The translations under genes and the position numbers were made by a program. Positions 52,021 through 59,916 of a DNA stretch of 64,000 nucleotides are shown one piece after another. Source of the DNA: Lysobacter sp. BMK333-48F3. GTDB lineage: Bacteria > Pseudomonadota > Gammaproteobacteria > Xanthomonadales > Xanthomonadaceae. Where the stretch lies: contig NZ_JAIHOO010000001.1 in assembly GCF_019733395.1 (NCBI RefSeq), positions 4,216,894-4,280,893 of the forward strand, written 5' to 3'. Within the stretch, counting starts at the first letter, position 1. Each line of letters opens with the position of its first letter. Under the pieces are notes generated by a model. That model worked only from the letters and a program-made list of their open reading frames with translations. It ran no database searches and was not told the origin of the DNA.

Positions 52021-53307
52021 ATGACCGACCTGCATTCCGCGGCCCACGCCGCCGCCCTGGACGCCGCCGATCCGTTGCCGACCCTGCGCGAGCAGTTCCT
52101 GGTCCCGCGCCACGGCGGCGCCGAACAGGCCTACTTCGTCGGCAACTCGCTCGGCCTGCAGCCGCGCGGCGCCCGCGCCCATGTCGAGGAAGTGCTGGAC
52201 AAGTGGGCGACCGAAGCGGTCGAAGGCCACTTCACCGGCCAGGCGCAGTGGATGCCCTATCACGAACTGGTGCGCGAACCGCTGGCGCGGCTGGTCGGCG
52301 CGCAGCCGCAGGAAGTGGTGGCGATGAATTCGCTGACCGCCAACCTGCACCTGATGATGGTCAGCTTCTACCGCCCGACCCGCGAACGCCCGGCGATCCT
52401 GATCGAGGCCGGCAGCTTTCCGTCCGACCGCTACGCGATGGCCTCGCAGATCGCTTTCCACGGCTTCGACCCGGCCGTCGACCTGATCGAGCTGGAGCCC
52501 GACCGTCCCGGCGGCCTGATCTCGATGGAACGCATCGAGCGCGCCATCGCCGAGCACGGCCCGCGCCTGGCCCTGGTGCTGTGGCCGGGCGTGCAGTACC
52601 GCACTGGGCAAGCCTTCGACCTGGCCGAAATCGCCCGCCTCGCCCACGCCCAGGGCGCGTTGTGCGGCTTCGACCTGGCCCACGGCGTCGGCAACCTGGA
52701 TCTGCGCCTGCACGACAGCGGCACCGATTTCGCGGTCTGGTGCCACTACAAGTACGTCAACGCCGGCCCCGGCGCGGTCGCCGGCTGCTTCGTCCACGAG
52801 CGCCACGCCGGCACCGACCGGCCGCGCTTCGCCGGCTGGTGGGGCCACCAGGCCGCGACCCGCTTCCGCATGGGGCCGGAGTTCGTGCCGACTCTCGGCG
52901 CCGAAGGCTGGCAGCTCAGCAACCCGCCGATCCTCGGCCTGGCGCCGCTGCGCGCCTCGCTGGAGCTGTTCGACCGGATCGGCATGGCCGCGCTGCGCGA
53001 CAAGTCGCTGCGCCTGACCAGCTACCTGGAGCGACTGATCCGCGCGCGCCTGGCGCAGACCCTCGAGATCGTGACCCCGGCCGATCCTACCCAGCGCGGC
53101 TGCCAGCTCTCGCTGCGGGTCATCGGCGGCCGCGGCCTGGTCGGCCGCGAAGCCGGCCGCGCCCTGTTCGACTACCTCGCCGCCCAGGGCGTGCTCGGCG
53201 ACTGGCGCGAACCGGACGTGATCCGGATCTCGCCGGCGCCGTTGTACAACACCCATGCCGATATCGCACGGTTCGTGCAGGCAGTGGAGGATTGGCAGGG
53301 GAGCTGA
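52021..53307 (+). CDS. kynU: kynureninase
   Basis: PLP enzyme (428 residues) cleaving kynurenine or 3-hydroxykynurenine to (3-hydroxy)anthranilate and alanine. Family blocks are YFVGNSLGLQP, ALVLWPGVQYRTGQAFDL, CGFDLAHGVGNLDL, the PLP-lysine motif VWCHYKYVNAGPGAVAGCFVHE and GWWGHQAATRFRMGPEF. It starts 4 bp after the CHMI-like gene and is the last gene before the inverted-repeat element. Confidence 0.97.
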   Translation: MTDLHSAAHAAALDAADPLPTLREQFLVPRHGGAEQAYFVGNSLGLQPRGARAHVEEVLDKWATEAVEGHFTGQAQWMPYHELVREPLARLVGAQPQEVVAMNSLTANLHLMMVSFYRPTRERPAILIEAGSFPSDRYAMASQIAFHGFDPAVDLIELEPDRPGGLISMERIERAIAEHGPRLALVLWPGVQYRTGQAFDLAEIARLAHAQGALCGFDLAHGVGNLDLRLHDSGTDFAVWCHYKYVNAGPGAVAGCFVHERHAGTDRPRFAGWWGHQAATRFRMGPEFVPTLGAEGWQLSNPPILGLAPLRASLELFDRIGMAALRDKSLRLTSYLERLIRARLAQTLEIVTPADPTQRGCQLSLRVIGGRGLVGREAGRALFDYLAAQGVLGDWREPDVIRISPAPLYNTHADIARFVQAVEDWQGS

Positions 53308-53377
53308 GACGGCCGTAAGCCGATGCTGATGCTTACGCCCAGCGTCACGTTGCCAGTACTGCCACGCCCCTATCTAT

Positions 53378-53749
53378 CGTCATTCCCGCGAAGGCGGGAA
53401 TCCAGAGCGAGGTCGTAGCGTGAAGTCTCCCGCGGTCTACCTGCTGGCCAGCGCAAAACGCGGCACCCTCTACATCGGAGCGACCTCGAACCTGATTCAG
53501 CGGGTGTGGCAACATCGGAATCATGCGGCGGACGGATTCAGCAACCGCTACGACGTCACCCGCCTGGTTTGGTACGAGCAGCACGAAACGATGGAAAGCG
53601 CCATTCTTCGCGAAAAACAGCTGAAGAAGTGGAATCGGCAATGGAAGATCGGTCTGATCGAAGAAAGCAACCCAGACTGGCGGGACCTATGGCAAGACAT
53701 CGCAAGTTCCGGCTGAAGTCTCTGGATTCCCGCCTTCGCGGGAATGACG
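53378..53749. mobile_element. 372-bp unit: perfect 30-bp hairpin inverted repeats around a GIY-YIG gene
   Basis: The left end (53378-53407) and right end (53720-53749) are exact 30-bp reverse complements. Each end is itself a hairpin (TTCCCGC-GAAG-GCGGGAA). Between them lies only the GIY-YIG gene, flanked by two direct copies of TGAAGTCTC (53421-53429 and 53714-53722). The first copy begins inside the GTG start codon and the second begins with the stop codon TGA. The unit sits between kynU and the kynurenine monooxygenase gene. A related short version without the gene is at 31995-32079. Treating it as a mobile or mobilised unit is inference from this structure. Confidence 0.75.
53420..53716 (+). 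CDS. GIY-YIG nuclease family protein (single domain)
   Basis: A 98-residue stand-alone GIY-YIG domain. VYLLASAKRGTLYIGATSNL is the GIY/YIG pair, LIQRVWQHRN carries the catalytic Arg and conserved His, and SAILREKQLKKWNRQWK contains the metal-binding Glu, so the active site looks complete. GTG start and TGA stop both lie inside copies of TGAAGTCTC. Such small proteins are usually annotated only as GIY-YIG nuclease family, with no known role. Here the enclosing perfect inverted repeats suggest it acts on, or moves with, those repeats. Confidence 0.93.
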   Translation: MKSPAVYLLASAKRGTLYIGATSNLIQRVWQHRNHAADGFSNRYDVTRLVWYEQHETMESAILREKQLKKWNRQWKIGLIEESNPDWRDLWQDIASSG

Positions 53750-53807
53750 GCCTGCGGGTTTCTGGCAGCCCGGCCCCTCTCATGCGGCGTGCCGCAGGAC
53801 TCATTCT

Positions 53808-55175
53808 TTGAACGTGTCTACCGACAAACACCTCACCATCATCGGCGCCGGCCTCGCCGGCGCCCTGCTCGCCACCCTGCTCGCCCGCCGCGGCTGGCAG
53901 GTCGACGTGTACGAGAAGCGCGGCGATCCGCGCCAGCAGGGCTATCAGGGCGGGCGCTCGATCAACCTGGCCCTGGCCGAGCGCGGCCGCCACGCGCTGC
54001 GCCTGGCCGGCGCCGACGAGGCGGTGATGGCGCAGGCGGTGATGATGCGCGGGCGCATGGTCCACTTCCTCGACGGCCGCACCGACCTGCAGCGCTACGG
54101 TCGCGACGACAGCGAAGTGATCTGGTCGGTGCACCGCGGCGAGCTCAACCTGATCCTGTTGCAGATCGCCGAAGACGCCGGCGCGCAGCTGCATTTCCAC
54201 CGCGGCCTGCAGTCGGTCGATTTCGAACGCCGCCTGGCGGTGTTCCACGACGACCGCGACGACAGCGCGCACGAGATCGTGTTCAACAGCCTGGTCGGCG
54301 CCGACGGCGCCGGCTCGGCCCTGCGCGGGGCGATGAAGCAGGCCGTCGACCTGGGCGAGCGCACCGAGTTCCTCGGCCATTCCTACAAGGAGCTGGAGAT
54401 CCCGCCGGCCGCCGACGGCGGCTTCAGCATCGAGCCCAACGCCCTGCACATCTGGCCGCGCGGCCGCTACATGTGCATCGCCCTGCCCAACGACGAGCGC
54501 ACCTTCACCGTCACCCTGTTCCTGCCCAACCAGGGCGAGCCGGGCTTCGACACCGTGCGCAGCGGCGCCGATGCGCGGGCCTTGTTCGAACGCGACTTCG
54601 CCGATGCCCTGCCGCTGATTCCGCAACTGGAACAGGACTTCGAGCGCAACCCGACCGGCCTGTTGGCGACCTTGTACCTGGACCGCTGGCACCTGGACGA
54701 CCGCGCGGTGCTGCTCGGCGACGCCGCCCACGCGATGGTGCCGTTCCACGGCCAGGGCATGAACTGCGCGTTCGAAGACTGCGTCGCCCTGGCCGAGCGC
54801 CTGCTCGCCGACGACGACCGCGCCCGCGCCTTCGCCGATTTCCAGGCCCGGCGCCTGCCGAGCGCGCGCGCGATCCAGGCCATGGCGCTGGAGAACTACC
54901 TGGAGATGCGCGACCGCGTCGACGACGACGATTACCTGCTGCAGCGCGCCCTGGAGCGCGAGCTGGCCGAGCGCCACCCGGACCGGTTCATGCCGCGCTA
55001 CGCCATGGTCACCTTCCACCGCATGCCCTACGAGGTCGCCTTCGAGCGCGGCCAGCGCCAGCGCGAGCTGCTGGTCGAGCTGACCCGCGGCCACGACAGC
55101 CTGGCCAGCCTGGACTGGGATGCGGTCGACGCGACCGTGCGCGCGCGCCTGAGCCCGCTGCCCGCGGACGAGTGA
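53808..55175 (+). CDS. kmo: kynurenine 3-monooxygenase
   Basis: FAD monooxygenase (455 residues) hydroxylating kynurenine to 3-hydroxykynurenine. FAD-binding motifs are IIGAGLAGALLATLLARRGW and LLGDAAHAMVPFHGQGMNCAFEDC. GYQGGRSINLALAERGRHAL and the C-terminal helical region with PRYAMVTFHRMPYEVAFERG are specific to this group. The start is TTG at 53808 (an in-frame GTG at 53814 is possible); no ATG is available. The gap to kynU holds the GIY-YIG unit, which may have split the operon. Its stop is 4 bp before sbcB. Confidence 0.95.
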   Translation: MNVSTDKHLTIIGAGLAGALLATLLARRGWQVDVYEKRGDPRQQGYQGGRSINLALAERGRHALRLAGADEAVMAQAVMMRGRMVHFLDGRTDLQRYGRDDSEVIWSVHRGELNLILLQIAEDAGAQLHFHRGLQSVDFERRLAVFHDDRDDSAHEIVFNSLVGADGAGSALRGAMKQAVDLGERTEFLGHSYKELEIPPAADGGFSIEPNALHIWPRGRYMCIALPNDERTFTVTLFLPNQGEPGFDTVRSGADARALFERDFADALPLIPQLEQDFERNPTGLLATLYLDRWHLDDRAVLLGDAAHAMVPFHGQGMNCAFEDCVALAERLLADDDRARAFADFQARRLPSARAIQAMALENYLEMRDRVDDDDYLLQRALERELAERHPDRFMPRYAMVTFHRMPYEVAFERGQRQRELLVELTRGHDSLASLDWDAVDATVRARLSPLPADE

Positions 55176-55179
55176 GCCC

Positions 55180-56622
55180 ATGGCCGCGAGCTTTTTGTTC
55201 TACGACCTGGAAACCTTCGGCGCCGATCCGCGCACGACCCGCATCGCCCAGTTCGCCGCGATCCGCACCGATCCCGACCTCAACCCGGTCGAGACGCCGA
55301 TCAGCGTGTTCGTCAAGCCCGCCGACGACCTGCTGCCCTCGCCGATCGCGACCCTGATCACCGGCATCGCGCCGCAGGACGCGCTGCGCGACGGCGTCGG
55401 CGAGGCCGAGATCTTCGCCCGCATCTTCGACGAGATGGCGCGCCCGCAGACCTGCAGCGCCGGCTACAACTCGCTGCGCTTCGACGACGAATTCGTCCGC
55501 CACGGCCTGTTCCGCAATTTCTACGATCCCTACGAACGCGAGTGGCGCAACGGCAATTCGCGCTGGGACCTGCTCGACGTGCTGCGCCTGGCGCACGCCT
55601 TGCGTCCGGACGGGGTGATCTGGCCGCAGCGCGAGGACGGCGCGACCTCGTTCAAGCTCGAGCACCTGGCCGAGGCCAACGGCGTGCGCGAAGGCGATGC
55701 GCACGAAGCCCTGTCCGACGTGCGCGCCCTGATCGGCATCGCGCGCAAGTTCAAGACCGCGCAACCGCGGCTGTGGGACTACGCCCTGCGCCTGCGCGAC
55801 AAGCGTTTCGCCGCCGGCCTGCTCGACATCATCGGCATGGTCCCGGCGCTGCACGTCTCCCAGCGCTACCCGGCCGCGCGCTTGTGCGCCGCGCCGGTGA
55901 TCCCGCTGGCGCGGCATCCGCGCATCGACAGCCGGGTGCTGGTGTTCGATCTGGCCCAGGATCCGCAGGCGCTGCTGAACCTGGCCGCGGACGAGATCGC
56001 CGACCGCCTGTACACGCCGACCGCCGACCTGCCCGAGGGCGAGGAGCGGATCGCGCTCAAGGAAGTGCATCTGAACCGCTGCCCGTCGTTGATCGCCTGG
56101 AACCACCTGCGCCCGGCCGACTTCGACCGGCTGCGGATCGACCCGGCCCAGGTCGAGCGCCGCGCCGCGCAGATCCGCGAAGCCGGTCCGGAATTGGTCG
56201 AGAAGGTCCGTCGCGTCTACGCCGAGGATGCGGCGCGCGAGCCCGGCGACGTCGACGGCTCGCTCTACGACGCCTTCATCAACGAAGCCGACAAGCGCCT
56301 GTTCCGGATCGTCCGCAGCACCGCGCCGGAAGCGCTCAACAGCGTGGAGTTCGACTTCCGCGACGCGCGCTTGCCCGAGCTGTTGTTCCGCTACCGGGCG
56401 CGCAACTGGCCGCACACGCTCGACGCCGGCGAACGCCGGCGCTGGGACGACTACCGACGGCGCCGGCTGGGCCAAGACGCCGGCCTGGCCGAATACGGCT
56501 TCGAGCGCTTCCACGCCGAACTGCTGCAGGCCCGCGCGATGGCCGGCGAGGACGGCGCCAAGCACGTGCTGCTGGACCGGCTGCAGGACTGGGCGGAGCA
56601 GATCGAGCGAGGGCTGGGTTAA
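55180..56622 (+). CDS. sbcB: exodeoxyribonuclease I
   Basis: 3'-5' single-strand DNA exonuclease (480 residues, usual length). The DEDDh core begins FLFYDLETFGADPRTTRIAQFAAIRTD, with AGYNSLRFDDEFVRHGLFRNFYDPYEREW and GDAHEALSDVRALIGIAR. SH3-like and helical extensions follow. It is 4 bp after kmo, so it may be read through from the kynurenine operon although functionally unrelated. Confidence 0.97.
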   Translation: MAASFLFYDLETFGADPRTTRIAQFAAIRTDPDLNPVETPISVFVKPADDLLPSPIATLITGIAPQDALRDGVGEAEIFARIFDEMARPQTCSAGYNSLRFDDEFVRHGLFRNFYDPYEREWRNGNSRWDLLDVLRLAHALRPDGVIWPQREDGATSFKLEHLAEANGVREGDAHEALSDVRALIGIARKFKTAQPRLWDYALRLRDKRFAAGLLDIIGMVPALHVSQRYPAARLCAAPVIPLARHPRIDSRVLVFDLAQDPQALLNLAADEIADRLYTPTADLPEGEERIALKEVHLNRCPSLIAWNHLRPADFDRLRIDPAQVERRAAQIREAGPELVEKVRRVYAEDAAREPGDVDGSLYDAFINEADKRLFRIVRSTAPEALNSVEFDFRDARLPELLFRYRARNWPHTLDAGERRRWDDYRRRRLGQDAGLAEYGFERFHAELLQARAMAGEDGAKHVLLDRLQDWAEQIERGLG

Positions 56623-56785
56623 GGGCGAGAAGTGCGCGCAGAGAAGCGAGGAGCCAGCCGGATCGCTGCAGTCGGCCGACCGGCGACGATCTGCACACAC
56701 CGCCCTACCCCGCTCCGGCTAATCTTCCCCTCTCCCTGCTCTGGCTCTGCTCACTACTCACTCCTCTGCGCTCTCTCCTAGCCTT

Positions 56786-57472
56786 ATGCCCGGTTACTTC
56801 TCCGAAGCCAGCTTCAAATTCCTGCGTTCGCTGGCGCGCAACAACAACCGCGAATGGTTCCATGCCCACAAGGCGGCCTACGAGGAGCAGGTGCGCAGGC
56901 CGTTCCAGCGCCTGTTGACCGACCTGCAGCCGGTGCTGGCCGAAGTCAGCCCGCATTACCGCAGCGAGCCCAAGACCGTCGGAGGCTCGCTGTTCCGGAT
57001 CCAGCGCGACACCCGCTTCGCCAACGACAAGGCGCCGTACAAGACCCACCAGGGCGCGCGCCTGTTCCACGAGCGCGGGCGCCAGGTCGAATCGCCCTCG
57101 TTCTACATCCACCTGCAGGGCGGCGAGTGCTTCATCGCCGCCGGGGTCTGGCATCCGCAACCCGACACCCTGCGCAAGATCCGCCACTTCGTCCTCGACA
57201 ACCCCGGCAGCTGGAAGGCCGCCGCCTACGCGCCGGCGTTCCGCAAGCGCTTCGACCTGGACGACAGCGAAATGCTGACCCGCGCCCCGCGCGGCTTCCC
57301 GGCCGAATTCGAGTTCGCCGACGACCTGCGGCGCAAGAACTTCGTCGCCCTGCGCGCGATCGACGACGCCGTCATGACCGGCCCGCGCCTGCTGTCGACG
57401 CTGCACAAGGACCTGACCGGGCTGGCTCCGTTCACCGACTATCTGTGCGCGGCGCTGGACCTGGAATTCTGA
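56786..57472 (+). CDS. DUF2461 family protein
   Basis: A 228-residue soluble protein of the DUF2461/TIGR02453 family. It begins FSEASFKFLRSLARNNNREWFHAHKAAYEEQVRRPFQRL. GGSLFRIQRDTRFANDKAPYKTHQGARLFH, SPSFYIHLQGGECFIAAGVWHP and GFPAEFEFADDLRRKNFVALRAI are family signatures. Function is unknown. The upstream 160 bases are pyrimidine-rich and hold no gene. Confidence 0.88.
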   Translation: MPGYFSEASFKFLRSLARNNNREWFHAHKAAYEEQVRRPFQRLLTDLQPVLAEVSPHYRSEPKTVGGSLFRIQRDTRFANDKAPYKTHQGARLFHERGRQVESPSFYIHLQGGECFIAAGVWHPQPDTLRKIRHFVLDNPGSWKAAAYAPAFRKRFDLDDSEMLTRAPRGFPAEFEFADDLRRKNFVALRAIDDAVMTGPRLLSTLHKDLTGLAPFTDYLCAALDLEF

Positions 57473-57580
57473 GCCCGATGCAGCGACCGCAAGATCGGAA
57501 GACAGCGATCGCGAGCTAGCGGAAGCTACAACTCTCTCCTATCTCCCAACCGCTATCTCCTGCTCTAATACGCCCGCCCC

Positions 57581-58759
57581 TTGCCGCAAGACGCCGCCCC
57601 GGTGCCTGCCGAATTCCGCCGTTACGCCCTGTTCTACCTCGGCTACTTCGGCGCGCTCGGCGCCTACACGCCCTACATCGGCCGCTGGGTCACCAGCCAC
57701 GGCCACGGCGGCTATGCGGTCGGGGCGATGCTGGCGCTGTGGTACGGCGGCCGCATCCTGGCACCGCCAACCTGGGCGCGCTGGGTCGGGCGCAGCCCGC
57801 GGCCGGGCCATTGGCTGGTCGGCGGCTGCCTGCTGGCGCTGCTGATCTTCGCCGGCTTCCTGCGCTACGACCAAGGCCTGGCCCTATTCGCGGTGATGGG
57901 CCTGTTCGCGGTGTTCTTCAATGCGGTGATGCCGCAGTTCGAGGCGATGACCCTCAACGCGCTCGGTGCGCGCAACCACGACTACGGCCAGATCCGCATG
58001 TGGGGCTCGATCGGCTTCCTGCTGGTCGCGGCCAGCTACGGCTGGCTGCTCGACCGGCTCGGCGACGACGCCTTCGTCTGGCTGACCCTGCCCTGGCTGG
58101 CGCTGACCGTGGTCGCGGCCTGGCTGCATCGCGCCGACCCGGCCCAGCCGCCGGCGCCCGCCGATGCGCCGCGCGAAGCGCTGTGGCGCCGGCCGGGCAT
58201 GCGTCCGCTGCTGGTCACGGTGCTGCTGACCCAGCTCGGATTCGGCCCGTTCTACGTGTTCTACACCTTGCACCTGCAGGCGCAGGGCCACGACGGCTTC
58301 GCGGTCGGCCTGCTGTGGGCGATCGGGGTGCTGTGCGAGATCGCGATGTTCTGGCAGGCGCCGCGGCTGGTGCAGCGGTTCGGCGCGCAACGGCTGCTGG
58401 CCGCGTGCATGCTCGCGACCGCGGTGCGCTGGACGATCGTCGCCGCGTTCGCCGACTCCTTCGCCTGGATGGCGCTGGCCCAGACCGGTCACTCCTTGAG
58501 CTTCGCCGCCTTCCACGCCGGCTGCATGCGGCGCATGGCCGAACTGTTCCCGGTCCGGCGCGACATGGCCGCGGCGCAAGGCCTGCTGTCGGCCTTCAGC
58601 AGCGGCATCGGCGGCGTACTCGGCGCCGGCATGGCCGCGTTGGCCTGGCAACTGGGCAGCGGCGCGCTGGCCTTCGGCGCCGGCACGGTCTGCGCCCTCG
58701 CCGCACTCGCCGTGCATCTGTCGGCCCAGCGCCGCCGCGGGACCGAAGCCGCGGCCTGA
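57581..58759 (+). CDS. MFS transporter (MFS_1_like, HcaT-type)
   Basis: A 392-residue inner-membrane permease with about twelve hydrophobic segments. The N-terminus FRRYALFYLGYFGALGAYTPYIGRWV and the segment MPQFEAMTLNALGARNHDYGQIRMWGSIGFLLVAASYGWLLDRLG are typical of the MFS_1_like group that includes 3-phenylpropionate transporter HcaT. The substrate is not known. No ATG start is available: TTG 57581 or GTG 57602 are both possible and no strong ribosome-binding site decides. Confidence 0.87.
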   Translation: MPQDAAPVPAEFRRYALFYLGYFGALGAYTPYIGRWVTSHGHGGYAVGAMLALWYGGRILAPPTWARWVGRSPRPGHWLVGGCLLALLIFAGFLRYDQGLALFAVMGLFAVFFNAVMPQFEAMTLNALGARNHDYGQIRMWGSIGFLLVAASYGWLLDRLGDDAFVWLTLPWLALTVVAAWLHRADPAQPPAPADAPREALWRRPGMRPLLVTVLLTQLGFGPFYVFYTLHLQAQGHDGFAVGLLWAIGVLCEIAMFWQAPRLVQRFGAQRLLAACMLATAVRWTIVAAFADSFAWMALAQTGHSLSFAAFHAGCMRRMAELFPVRRDMAAAQGLLSAFSSGIGGVLGAGMAALAWQLGSGALAFGAGTVCALAALAVHLSAQRRRGTEAAA

Positions 58760-59014
58760 GCGGCGGCCGCGGATCCGCATTGCGGTAGCGCCGCGCACCC
58801 ATTCGGAGTTGCGGTTTCTGTAAGCGTGCGCGCGGTCGCCTGGCAATCCCGCCGCGGTCACGCTTTTCATCGCCGCGCTACCGCGCTGCCGCATGACAGC
58901 AACATGCGCCTACGTATGCTCGAACCGAGGCCGTGCAGGATGCGCCGGCCACATCGATCGGGCGCGCCGGCGGGATGCCGGCCTCTTGCGCCCGGGCATT
59001 CTCGGGGAGGAGAC

Positions 59015-59905
59015 ATGCAACAACTCCGCAATCGGCGGCGGCCTGCGGCCGCGGCCGCACTCGCTGTCGCGCTCGTCGCGGTCGCGCCGCTGACCGCCGG
59101 CGCCAACACCGGCGTCGCCTTCGTCCACGGCACCGGCAAGCAGAGCAACGCCTACCAGGACTACTGGAAGCCGGCGATGGTCGACAGCGTGCGCCAGGGC
59201 CTGGCCAATCCGGCCAACTACACCGTGGTCAACTGCGATTTCGAGCAGTACATGTGGGACAGCCGCGCCGCCGGCTGCCTGGCCCAGCAACTGACCGACT
59301 TCATCGCCGCCCGGCAGATCACCCGCCTGATCGTGATCACCCATTCCAACGGCGGCAACGTGATGCGTTGGATCCTGTCCAATCCCACCTACGACAGCCG
59401 CTACCCCAACATCATCGCCAAGACCGTGCGGGTCAACGCGATCGCGCCGTCCTCGGCCGGCACCCCGCTCGCCGACGCGGCGATGAACGGCAACGTGTTC
59501 GAACAGGCGGTCGGCTGGCTGCTGGGCTACAAGTCCGACGCGGTGAAGATGCAGCAGGTCAGCTGGATGGCCAACTACAACCGCAACAACCTCTACGGCA
59601 CGGCCGGCCGCCCGGCCCTGCCCAAGCCGTTCCGCAGCGTGGTCGGCAGCGACGTCGACTCCTCGCCGTTCGACAGCGACAGCTATTGCGGCGGCTACAC
59701 CGAGAACGTCGGCCTGGAGACCACCCAGAACTGGCTCGACAGCTGCTCCGACGGCTTCCTCAACTGCTCCAGCCAGTCGGCCGCGGGCAGCGTCTGGTTC
59801 CAGGACAAGCAGCGCACCGCCGGCGGCGAACCGCTGAGCCACAACCAGAGCCGGCGCGCCTGCTTCAACCTCAACACCATCCTGCGCAGCGACATGACCC
59901 AATGA
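59015..59905 (+). CDS. exported alpha/beta-hydrolase (lipase-like)
   Basis: A 296-residue protein with a signal peptide (RNRRRPAAAAALAVALVAVAPLTAGA). The fold begins TGVAFVHGTGKQSNAYQDYW (oxyanion HG motif). The nucleophile elbow is VITHSNGGNVMRW, a HSNGG variant of GHSxG. At least six cysteines in the mature part (NCDFEQ, GCLAQ, YCGGY, SCSDGFLNCSS, RACF) suggest disulfides, fitting a secreted enzyme. A GGGGAGGAG ribosome-binding site precedes the ATG. It is probably an operon with the DUF4785 gene. Substrate unknown; lipid or ester is likely. Confidence 0.8.
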   Translation: MQQLRNRRRPAAAAALAVALVAVAPLTAGANTGVAFVHGTGKQSNAYQDYWKPAMVDSVRQGLANPANYTVVNCDFEQYMWDSRAAGCLAQQLTDFIAARQITRLIVITHSNGGNVMRWILSNPTYDSRYPNIIAKTVRVNAIAPSSAGTPLADAAMNGNVFEQAVGWLLGYKSDAVKMQQVSWMANYNRNNLYGTAGRPALPKPFRSVVGSDVDSSPFDSDSYCGGYTENVGLETTQNWLDSCSDGFLNCSSQSAAGSVWFQDKQRTAGGEPLSHNQSRRACFNLNTILRSDMTQ

Positions 59906-59916
59906 GGCCGACGACC

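Noticed and set aside
53378..53749. Inverted-repeat unit considered as an ordinary insertion sequence
   Set aside because: No transposase, and each end is an internal hairpin rather than a simple terminal repeat; kept as a separate type of element.
56623..56785. Pyrimidine-rich tract before the DUF2461 gene as a structured leader or riboswitch
   Set aside because: No stable pairing or conserved riboswitch core could be seen; only a composition bias.
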